Source of the DNA: Symsagittifera roscoffensis
Taxonomy: Eukaryota; Xenacoelomorpha; Acoela; Convolutidae
Length of the DNA stretch: 64,000 bases
NCBI RefSeq assembly: GCF_963678635.1
Contig: NC_087065.1
Location: forward strand, 62,274,754-62,338,753
Reading direction: 5' to 3'
The position numbers were made by a program, and so were the translations under genes. Shown here one piece after another: positions 48,501 to 60,500 of the stretch. The notes below the pieces were generated by a model. That model did not search any database. It saw only the letters and a list, made by a program, of their open reading frames with translations, and was not told where the DNA came from. How positions within the stretch are numbered: position 1 is the stretch's first letter; the number at the start of each line of letters is the position of its first letter.

Positions 48501-51500
48501 TATCGCAGGAGGGCGACATCTTCCCTCGGTCTGACTTCGACATCAGTCTCGTATTCCGACCGAGGACTGTTGCCGACTACACAGCTGTAGCTTTCTGTGA
48601 GGTGACTGGGAGGGAAAACCGAATGCCCCTCAGACTCAAGGGGGAAGCACTTGGACCCAAGGTAACATTCACACGTTCTGACAGCAGTAATCAAATTATT
48701 ACACAATCTTATCTACCAAAAAGGCAATAAATTTGGAAAAAACCTTAAAATCTCCAATGTTGCGAGAATAATTAAATTGGCGAAAACATGTTAAACTTCT
48801 AATTCCAATCATGAATCTATGTTTTAGGTATCACTTTCTTATGTGGATCTTAACGTCGGAAATGTGTACATCAACTCCACCCACCTTTTCGAGGTCATCC
48901 TATCAAATAAGGGGGCCATAGATGCCATCTACAGTATCCTCCCCAACACCTCCGTCCATGGCTCCTGCTTCTCCTTCGACCCCGTCGAGGGTCTGGTGTT
49001 GCCGGATAGTCACCAGGCCATCACGATTAATTTTGACGCAGTATCCTATGGAATATTTGCAGAGGAGTTTCTGTTCGCAATAGACGGGACAGCCGAACGA
49101 CTGAAACTTCGAATCATGTAAGATATCAGGCTGTCATAACAATGGAACTAGTCGTAATACGTCTGTTTGCTCTCTGCTAAAGCTAGAATAGTAAAACATA
49201 AAATAAGTTTAGCTTATGTTCATCGTTTTATAAATCAGATTTTACCAAAAACAACAGTTTTTTTTCAAAAAACCTGTACTTGTTTCAGCGGTCACACTAT
49301 TGGTCCAAACTTGAGCTTCAACGTGCCTCAGCTGAAATTTGGCTCTGTCAGTTTCGGCTTTCCGTCAACAGTCAATGTGAAATTGAAGAGTGAGTCTGTG
49401 ATCCCATTCGAAGTGAAGTTGCGAGTGCCTTCCGATGGCACGGTGTCTCCTCGAAGCGGCCAGCTGACGGAAAGAGACGGCGTGGTGAGCACGAGAGGGG
49501 GTCCCAGAACCGACACTAGATCGGGAGCACCGAAGGAGTTCTCAATTGAACCCAGTGTTGCCAACTTAGATCCAAATGAGACATTAGATGTTTCAGTTAG
49601 TAGTTGCAAATCTTCTACGTTTTCAATCATAACGAATCTATGTCCGTAACGAAACATTGAAGCTACTAAAAATCTATCATATTTGATGTTATTGCTTTTA
49701 ATTAGTTTGTCATTTCAATGTAATTGTTCTAGGTAACCTTGACAAGCAACTCTCTTCAAAAATATGACACAATGTTAGTCGTGGACGTCACAGATGCAGG
49801 TACAGATATAGTGTCTCTGCCAATCAAGGCCAGGTGTGTGGTGCCTCCAGTAGTGTGTGACCCCCGCTGGATTGACTTGGGCAGGTGTTTCCTCAGATAC
49901 CCCTACCTGAACAGAGTGACATTGGTGAATGATTCTGATCTTTCGACTAGATATGAATTGATGCCCCAAGTAGCGGGTGACAGTCTTCCCTTCAACTTCC
50001 AAAGCGACCGACCTAAGGTATGTTTTTTGATAAATAATTTTGCAGTTTTAGTTAAATTTGCTAGGCGATTACTTGTTTACTCCTGTTGATTTAGGGCATC
50101 ATCGGTGGTAAGAGTAGGGTGGAGGTACCAGTGACTGTGACTGTCAATCAGATGGGCAGGCATTCCTTCCCTGTCCACTTTGTGCTCTACGGCAGCAGAG
50201 AAGCACCCATCGTGAGTCAATTGAAATTGTAACTGAGTTGATAGGTTATTTATGAAAGTGGAGAAAAAATTCAATGACTTTGTCAAATTTGGACTCGGTG
50301 AGAGTTCATCCGTCACGACAGTTGATAATATTTCGAAAACGCGCAGTTTTTCTAGAGGCAATATGAATCCAAATTTAAATCTTTTCACTTGAGTTGCTTG
50401 TAACATTGGACATCGAATTTTTCGTTCACTAAACCATGGTAGCTTGCCTTTCTAGCTATTATGCTAGCTTGCCTTTCTACGGATGTAACTTTGTGCATTT
50501 CTGCGAGTCTCTTCTTAAGACCAACTGTCACTTTTCACGAATCACTGCCTCTCTCTAACTTGATCTGCTGTTTAGCAAGCGACTATTGAGTGTTTCGGAG
50601 AGGGTCCAGTGGTTCACTCCTCCTCATTCGAACTGGACTACGGATCCATCCCAGTACTGCACAACATCCACAAGAGACTGACGCTATCCAATGAGAGTCT
50701 GGTGCCTGCCTACTTCGCCACTAGACTGTTGAGTGGCAGTGCGTCCGTGTGGCACTGTGAGCCGGAGTTGGGACACATCCCTCCTGGGGATAGTGTGGAT
50801 GTCAGGGTGGTCGCATACCTCGATGACTCCCTCAAGTTAGTACAGCGTGCTTTTCGAGTGTGATATTTTTAAAATTCTGGACACAGAAAATGAATAGTTC
50901 ACCATTGAGGGTTGCTTAAAATGTCTGCCTATGTTTTCTGTTCGTTAGGTTAAATAAGCGACAGTGCGGCGTCTTGTTTCTTCTCATTTCTCCATTCGCA
51001 AAAATGGCACCAATTTTGACATTTGCATTTAGATTTTTTTCTTTTTTCTTTGAAATGAGTTCAAAACCGCTGATAATTGAAAAGTGTCGACCGATAGGGC
51101 CTTGAAGTCAGCTGTATTTTTTTTCGACTCAATTCCACTCATTTTGATGATGAATATTTTGAGTGGTTTAGGTTCAAAGACAGACTATTCATAGACATAG
51201 AAGAGAGTAGTTGTATCTGTGTGGAGTTGAATGCCGAGGGCCATGGCTCCACCATTGTGTCCGATCCCCCTATTGGACCCACTCTGGACCTCAAATCACG
51301 CTTCTGGTAGGTCAAAGTGAAACCCACTCCACAATTTGAGATCTGATTACTTTGCATGTTTTGTCACTCCTAGAATATTATACACAAAGCTTTGCCTAAA
51401 AATTCGATTTAGTTGAAACCATTTTTCAAGTAAAATTGTATGAAACAATTGATATCTTTTCAGCAACCGGAAGTTTGAGTTTGCGTTCACGCTTTCGAAT

Positions 51501-54500
51501 GTGGGGCGCAGACAGCAACAGATTTTCTGGTCCACCGAGGGTTTCGAGAAAGAGAAGAGACGTCCGGCAGACACTCCCCAGGACCCTGATGATCTGGCTG
51601 TGCAGAAGAAGAAGCAACTGGCGTTACAGGAGCAACCGAGGAGACCCCACTTCACACTTATACCCAGCAGGGCTGCCCTGGAGCCAGGAGAAAGTGTGGA
51701 TGTTATTCTGGAAGGATACTGCGACAGGTAATCTAAGTTTCAAGGATTTTAATGGAAGCGGTTGTATGATTTGGAAACTCAAAGTTACTATACTGCATCT
51801 AACCATTCATCATGACTAGTAGTAAGTGAAATTTTCATCAATCTAGTCTCACTTTGAATTAAAAATGAATCAATTTTTTTTCTGAAACAATACGTTTTTT
51901 GCATCACTTAGCCTAAAGAGTGTTGAAAAGGGGACATTTTATGCTCAAACTTCAAACTGTTAGCCAGGAATAGTTAAATGTGTAAGAGCTAACTTCAGTG
52001 ATACGTTAAAGGAACTGAAAATGAAAAGCAAACATAAAGCCAACTTTATTATGTTATTTGAGTTCATGTTTGTTACAGTGCCAAGGACGTGAAGGAGCGA
52101 ATTGTGTGTCAGTCGATTTACAACAAGAAGACTGGCAAGCAGAAGATCATCGCAGTCGATGTGCTGGCCCACTTCATAGATCCAGCCATCAAACTGAGCC
52201 AGAAGATGATCCAGTTCAGACAGGACCTGCAGCCGCAGGAGAAGGCTGGTGCGATGCACGAAGAGGTCTGTATCGGCAACACTTCCTCCCTGTCTCTCAC
52301 TGCCAAGATTGAAGTGGATCCCCCATTTGCACTTGTCAAGTTGGACTCCACCCTCACGCAACAATTGGTAAATGATAATCATCATAATAAATTGTTTTCA
52401 AGCAGATACTATACAAAAATTTGATTTACGAGAAACTTGGGTACTGCCTGGGAGAATCACCATTGAATCTACAGATCTGTTTTCAGGTGTATCAATTGGT
52501 AAATTAATGGTATTTTCCTCACGCTAGCGGCATGTTTTTTTTCGTTCAAACATACGTTCATTTTTCATTTTGTTCCACGATTAATTGCTATTTCGGATAG
52601 TTATTTGCGGCATATTTTTTCATTTTAATGATTTATAAAAAATTTTATGAATCCTGCATCATCACTCATACAAATGAAGTTTTGCCGTAGTTTAGTGGTT
52701 AAAACTAATGAATGAAGGTAACTAAGTGTTGTTGTGTGGTGATTCAGGAGTTGATTCTGGACGCTGGCCAGGAGTACCGGGGCGTGGTTTGCTTCGATGC
52801 CTCCCAGATGAGTGAATCCCAGAAAAGACACACAGTCAGGGCTGAGGGATCTCTCTCTTTCTCATATAAGGAACATCCGCAGAAGGCAAGTGCATTGTTT
52901 ATTGGGTATCCACCTAAATTAACTTCATTACATAACTTTAATGTTAAAAGAGGTGTGATCGGTGCCTTTGACTCGCAATCAAGAGGCTAGTTTTTGGGGT
53001 TCTACTATAATCCGTGCTCGCTGCTTGATGATTTCCCGATTTCTAAAGTAAACCAGTTTGAGAACTGGAAAACAAAAAAAAATCTTCTCTATAAGGCTAT
53101 TTGACTACATCTTGCAAGGATGCGTTGTTTATATTGTGATTTAAATGCCATTAGTGTTTAGTGTCTCGTAGCTTTTGATCGGATTTTACAAGTAGTTGGA
53201 ATACCTTAAGGAGTATGTAAAGTTAATCTTAATTTGAGATCAAGTCACCTTACTATTTATGTTGCGAATTTTTCAGAACAAAGTCCTCGAATCTTCCGAG
53301 ATTATTCAGGTTCGCTTATCACCAGCAATCAATTCCAGTCATAGATAGCTTCAGTCTCTTTGTGATGTAGTGTAGATTTTAGTGAATTAGTGCCCTTAAA
53401 TCATCCTATTTCTACCCATTTCATACCCAATCAAATACATAGTGGCCACTCTTTGATGTGCTTTCCAGTGAACAATACTTTTCCCAGCCTACTTAGAATT
53501 AACTGCTATATCGGCCAGATATTGTTTTCAAGATTTTTCCTGTATTCTTGTATTCCAGTAGAAATTGAGATGTTTATGTAATGTTCAGGAAATAGTTCCC
53601 CTGGTGGCTGAAGTGAACTTCCCCAACCTCAGTTTCGACTGTTCCGACGTGGACTTCGGCTGCATCCTCAACGACACAGAGGACACAAGAGTGATCGTGG
53701 CCACGAACACAAGTCCACTTCCTGTCAGGTCGGTGACTGATCTGTCGTCAAAATGCCAACTAATTAATTTAAAAGCAGCGTCACCCAAATGCTTTATGAA
53801 ATGGTCTGCTGGTTTTCAAGAACCGGTTTTTTGAAAACTATAGAGAACTGTCTGCAAAAGTATAAGCATTTTAGTAGCAGATTTTAAATGATTTCATTTG
53901 TGGCAAACTGGAACAAGACTGCTCGTATCAGGGCGAAGCCTTTAATGTGCCGACTGCGTTTTAAGGTCTATGGTGTTTAAAAAATGGATGAAATTTTCAA
54001 GAAAAAAATGAAAAATTTTAATTGAAAATCATCCTCGTACACGCTATATAAAGAACAAAGTGATATATTTTGCTTTTAGCGAAGTATTATAAAGACGAAA
54101 CAGCTCGCCTCTATTCAATTTGGAACGATTTCTAATTCGGTTTAAATCTCCGCTTACACGTTAATAGCACGAATTATATTGCACGTTGGTTGTCCCAAAT
54201 TGGCAGTCTTTAAGACCCCTTAACTTCACGAAAAATGATCACAGGTAAAATATCTTTTTAAATTTGAGCTCATGACAAAAATACTTTTCGAGTGATTAAA
54301 AAGGAATCTGTCAAAACTCTAAATGCATGATTTCCTTAAAAAGCGTTGAGTTGAAATAAATTATGCTTAAAATCGATAAGATAAAATGTAAATGAAGTAA
54401 ATTATGCTCAAGTTTTTTTCCACCTAGGAAAATGAATCACATGTCTTAATGATGTCTCAAATAGAAATTTTAATTGTCTTGCAACTAGGTACCAGTGGCA

Positions 54501-57500
54501 GTTTGAGGCACCTGACCACCCTATTGTGGTACAGAGGGAACCCTACGTGCCCCCCTTGAGCAGCGAGAGTGGGGGGAGTGTGGGGACCACTGCTGTGTTG
54601 TACATGCAGATGAATAGTGACAATCAGTTGGAGAAGAGCCAGTTGGACGAAATGCAGAGTGAGAAAGGACGCAAAGATAAAGTCCAGGAACACCTGAACG
54701 AAGGTAAATTTATTCAAGCAGCTACTCAAGCATGCTGACCAAGCTTACCAAGAAAAGTGCGAATGGAGGTTGGAATGGCTCTCACTCCCTGCTTTTCTTT
54801 GCTCTAGAAAAACAAACTCTAGCTTCGTGCTTCCTCTTGATTCCGGAAAGGCACCATGCTTGCGTTAAATTTAACTCTGTAAATTTTTGTCCAAGCTAGA
54901 AAAAATTATAAAGATATATTTTCGTCAATGTGGGTCAATTTTGAGCTGGAACAGACGGTAGATGGTTATTTAGAGGCGGCAATTGGACAATAACCTTTTC
55001 AAAATGAGTTAAAATAACGTTGTAATTTTTTGTCTTTTTCTGGTTGCAAAAATTTGTTTAAGCTGCGAGTCATTGAAAACCAACGAACCAGTTCTCTATT
55101 TTTGTTAATATTGATTAGGTCGAAGTGGGGTTTCGACCGCAATTGAAGAGGCACGGAACCAGTTGGAAGACCAAACAGATCGAGTTGCCCCATTAGAAAG
55201 TGTTTCCCAGCCCATTCTAAATAACGGGGGAGGGGGAGATGCGATGTCAATCCAGGCAACTCAGCGAGCGGGTTCTGACCCACAAGGAACTGCTAATGTT
55301 CTGCCAATGACTAGTCTTGGATCCCTGGACACTGCAGCGTCGATGCCTGGATTCGGGAGACCAACAATTGCAAACTACTCTCAGGTACAAACTTCCATCT
55401 GCTCATCTGCACGTTGTTATGTAAATCACGCGTCCGTTTGCAAAATTTAGTAGAATCTTTTTTTAAGAACTTTTAAGCAATTAAAAGCTTTTTGCATGGC
55501 GCCATGAAGAGTGAAAAATTTTAAGGATTGAGTGGTATTTGTAATTTTGGGCTCAATGGCTTTTGTATCGTTGCAGATCTCAGTGGCTGGAACTCCGGCG
55601 GACGAGAAATCGGCCATGAACTCCGCTCCAAACTTGGCCACGATAGGCGAGGTGTTTGACATTATGCCTCTCTATGGCACAATTCAACCAGGGGAGTCCC
55701 AGAGGTTCTCTTTCTCCTTCTACGCGCACCCGGGCATCTCTGTCCAGGGCAAGGCCATCTGTAAAGTGGAGGGAGGCCCCGAATATTCAGTGGACCTGTC
55801 TGGGTCTGCAAGTGTCATCAGTTACAATATGGACACAGAGCCTATCCATTTCGGCCACCAGGTCTCGATTTTTTTGCTAATTCATCGCACTTGGTCTGAA
55901 CGTAATGCAGTTGCCTTTGAAACCTAATGTCAGGGGTTGGAGCGCTGGATGGATCTTGTTTTTTTTCCAGTGTCTGAAATTGAGTTTTTTTCAACGAAAA
56001 TTTGATTAGTCGGATTTTGTTTGTCGGCTTAGTTGCCACTCTACTGTTTTTTTGCGCTGTAATAAGTTTTGGAGTCTCGAGCGTCGTTGATTCACTCTGT
56101 AACTTTTTAGGCTGATTGGAATATTTGCCTCTTGTTTTTTTGGCTCTTGAAAAATTTTGGCTCTTATTTTGTCGGTTTAGTGAAATTATTTTGCATCGGT
56201 ATAAGGATGAAAATTAATATTCTTATTTATTATTCTTATATTCTTACCAATCAGGTCGGCTGGTAGTATAAAAGCTAAAAGTTCAAAGTTTTTAATCGCT
56301 TAAAGTTGTTTTTATGACAACAATTTTCTTTGACATTTGTTTTCGGTTTAATTGGCGTCTAACAACGTGTTGTTGGCTTAGTAGACGCTCGGAAAATACT
56401 TAAAGCTTGCTAAATGCTAGTGGTTGAGTTTTTTGTCTGTCTTTTTCTTAGATGGAATTTTTTGTATTTCCAAAAACATGTTGAATTTTTTTGACAACCA
56501 TTTTTTTGGCTATTTTGTTTTTGGATCACTTGGCGTCTAACCACGTGTTTTTGGTTTATTGGATGCTCGGAGATTACTGACATCTTGATTACTGCTAGTG
56601 ATTGTGCGTTTGGTCTGTTTATCTGAGATTGAATTTTTCGTACTTTCAAAAAAATGGTGATTTTTTACGATAACAAGTTCTCTTGGCTTTTTTTTTGCGG
56701 ATCGATTGGCGTCTAAGGACGTAGTTTTTGCTTAGTGGACACTCGGAAAATACTAACGCTTACCTAATTTTGGTCTTTGTGTTTCTCGTCTATGTTTCTG
56801 TGATGGAATTTTTTGTATTTCCAGTTTTTTCAAGTTTTTCCTTTTAGTTATTTCCATCTCAATGACCATTTAGTAGCTTGCAGTGGTACGTTTTTGTTGT
56901 ATCCGAAGTGATCCGAAGCTCCGCTTTGCTTTTGTGTATAAAGCGTTAACATGATATTTTACTGAAGATCGGTCAAAAAGCAGACCTTTTCAAACGGAGA
57001 CAACCTGTTTGATTTTTTTTCTATTCGAATTACCACTTAAATATTTTAACACGGTACCACATTTGATGCCGTACAAACGTCTTGTGAAGTGCCAAATTTT
57101 GCGTAAAAAAACCACGCTATGCCATAATTCCTTTCCATCCTTCCCAACAAAATTAAGGACATTTGAGTCTCAAAATTAAGGACATTATAGATCAGACCTG
57201 AGTACAATAAAAAACACCATTGAAAAAAAAATCAGTTCTTATCGATTTTTGTTGCGATTTTAATCTATTATTTTGGTGATAAATTTAATATTTCTGATTT
57301 TGTGTAGTTGTTTCGGCCATTGAAAATGGGGAGGAACTTTGTATTCGGGCGTGTTTTATTTTTTCCCCCGCACAATCAGGTACCACAAATCATCATCATG
57401 ATGGGTCGAGTGATAAATTTAAAAAAGTCCTTCAGTTCTGATACGGATGACATTTAAAAATTTCAAAAAATTGACTCGGTTTCAAGAAAAACTGACTTAA

Positions 57501-60500
57501 AATTTTTGATTTTTTTGTTCAGTTTCGAGCGAATAGTCCGCGCGAGCAGGCTTATAATAGCTTATTTATGCTTATTTCAAGCCATGAAAACTTAGTTTGG
57601 AGATGTTAAATTAATTTTGGAGTTTTTTAGCGCCATTTTAAGAAATAAAAACTTCGAAAAAAATCAAAAATTTCTGCAAAAAACATTAGAAACCAAAATT
57701 GATTTTTTTGTTTTTCTACTCATTTTTTTGAAAAAGTTTTTGTCTATTTTGACTATATTGTTTTGACTGTCGAATCGAATTTGTTTAGTGCCATTAGGGA
57801 ACTATACATTTCAAAGATTCAAAAAATTTCTGCGCAAAAATTTGAAAAGTTTTTGTTTTTTTTTTGTTTTTTATAGTCAGTTTCTAGATAATGATTGTCT
57901 CCAATTTGTCTATTTTAGTCTGACTGTCAAATGTTCCTAAGATCCAGTTATGATATGAAGATGGTTTTTTTCATGAATGTGGTCGGAATTTTCTGTGCCA
58001 CTTGCACAGCAATCGGCTATCCTTGTTTCATCCTTGTTTTTTGTTTATTTTTTTCTCGCTTAACTCGGCTGAAAAAGTTTCGGCGTAAGTTGTAGCGACT
58101 TAATCACCTCATATGGCGTCGGTTGATGCGCGAAAGTTTCTTATGCGTGAGTGTTTGGAGCGATGCGTAAAACTTCGAGTTGAAAAATGCTAAAATCAAA
58201 AAAAGTTTTAAAAACATTTTAATCGACTCAGTGATTTTCTTCTTCCTCTATGAGTAAAAGCGACGATTATCTTCTTCAGCTCTGAGTAAAAGCGATTTGC
58301 TGCAATTAAAATCATGATTAACTTTCTAAGCGTTATTTTGATGCAGTCGTTCAATCGCGAGTGCAGTGCCACTTTGCAGTTATCAAACACAGGCTTGGTT
58401 GGCTTTGACTTCCGGTGTCTGGACTCGGAGTTGGTGGTGAATCCAGACGATGACCTCAAAGCAGGAGAGCCACTCTTAGTACCAGCATCTGTAAGTATCA
58501 CAGTGTTGCAGTTGTCAAATTAGATTATGAATCGGTTTGTTTCCCCACAGTTGCGTATGTTTTTTCCACATTTGGAAAAATAATTTTTAATTAAGAATTT
58601 TTTTCAGGGATTCTTAGAAGCGGGCGAAACAATCGAGTTACAAGTCAAACTAATTCCTGGAACGCCCGAGCCTTTCCTAAAGAAACTTCGAGTACAAGTC
58701 GCACACTTCGAGCCCCACGTGATCGAAATCAAGGGAGAGGGTGTGTTTCCCAGGCTAGTTTTGGATCTTCCCAGGGAGTACAAGGAAGAGGAGCAGAGAG
58801 CGTATGATCAGGCTAAGAAGAGTCTAAAGGAGAGAAGAAGTGGCCAATCAGACGAATCGAAACATGTCATGTCGTTCTTGGCCGTTGACAAACAAGACGA
58901 AGAGGCCGAGGTATTCATTTTGTTCATAGCTAATAAAACACGAAGTATTCCGAAGCATTCCAAATGTTGCTCATTAAAATTTCAAGATAGAAGTATATTT
59001 TTGGTTTTAGTTCATTTTGAGCTTTGTCGAAAGGCTCTCACATTTTCACTGTTTTCTTTTTTCTATTCTTTTTCCAATCTATCACTTCCGTGATTCAGGT
59101 TTACGAACCCAGTGATCTTAAAATTCAAATCGAGATGGAAGCTCTGCTGTTGAAGCAGTTCTACGAAAAGAGACCAGGTCTTCTTTTGAACCAGTCTTCT
59201 ACCAGAGCAAATACAGAGGAGGTTTCTACTCGTCAGTCCAAAGACCGAACTTCCTCCAAGGCGTCCTCGACGTCCAAGTCCTCTGGGGAACTGAGACTGC
59301 CGGACTACGTTCTGGACTTCGGCCATGTGATTCTAGGAGACGTGCGTACACATGTGCTGTGTGCGACTAACGTGGGATATTTTCCAATTTCATTCACAAT
59401 TGATGACGCCAAACTGAAGGGCACAGGTGAGCTGGAAATTCAGACCGGAAACTTCAGAGATTAAAGAAATATATTTATAGTTGAATGATTCTTGCGGCTC
59501 AATAACTAGTTTACTCTCTTCTCATTAGCTAAAACTGAAACAACAAAACACTCCCAAAAATCAAAACTATTTCAGAAATTTTTTAAAATTTGCATCTTAT
59601 TTATGAACGTTGTAATAAAATTTCGCGTGGTCAAAACATTCTTTGCTATTTGCACAACAGCTGGCCATCCTTGTTATAATTCCCAATGCATTAGGGTTCT
59701 TTGTGATATTTGCACTGTAACAGTTCTAATTTTTTCTTGTTTAGGTTTTAACACGGAGATAGAAAAAGTGAAGAATCTGCCTGGGTACCCTGACTACGAC
59801 TCAGTTCATTCTGTCATCGGCTTCGATCCCAGGGGGGCCGGACTAGACATTGGACCCGTGAACGCTTATGCTACAGTACAGGTGAGAATACTTTCGTATT
59901 CTTTTCATATAAATGATGAATTTTTTAATTACTCATGGCATTAATAATAATGGCATTACTTACGGCATGAATTAGGTTTTTTATGACACAGGTACAGTGA
60001 TAGAAGACGAAAGAGCTCCTAAAAAACCAGAAAAAAAATGAAGACAAGAAGCAGTTTCTATTTGGGTATCTTTTTGCTAGACAATAGTAGATCTTCATGG
60101 TTGTATTTTAGCAATACTGGCTTTTTGATTGTAAGCTTGTTTCTTAACCTTGTAGTTGTCGTAATGTAGGTGAAAGAAGGTCCGAGTGTGCGGGTGTTGT
60201 TGCGGGCCGAGGTGACGCAGCCGAGTGTGGAGTTGTCACACGACTCCGTTGACTTCGGGGAGGTAGAGTGCGGACAGTGCAAGATAGTGTCCGTGCAATT
60301 GCACAACCACACCCACGTGACTGCTAACTGGGCATTCGTTCCTCCCACACAGAACAGCGAAAAGCAGGGTGGCAACAACGAGAAGGTGATTTTTTCTCTA
60401 GTTTTTGGAAGCGTTCTATATAATTATAGATCCATGAAAGTTTTTGTTAAAACAAACCTTTAATAATAAATAAATTGAGTTCCAGCAGAATCACAAGCCT

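Larger units (their letters stand above)
43157..48508 (+). other. HYDIN intron 7, filled by a tandem array
   Basis: 5352 bp, phase 0. Contains the 901-bp array (43486-47064), the rest of the family A copy (to 47182), a foldback element (47155-47386) and a reverse family A fragment (47928-48090). 48090-48508 is T-rich with a GCCTCGCCTTTGTATCGCAT motif and nothing else recognised. Confidence 0.85.
55862..58346 (+). other. HYDIN intron 21
   Basis: 2485 bp, phase 0. Contains TCGGCTTAGTTGCC-type motifs (56026), a 177-bp tandem repeat (56320-56860), a GCTCCGCTTTGCTTTTGTGT motif (56928) and family A copy 3 (57311-58030). Confidence 0.85.
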
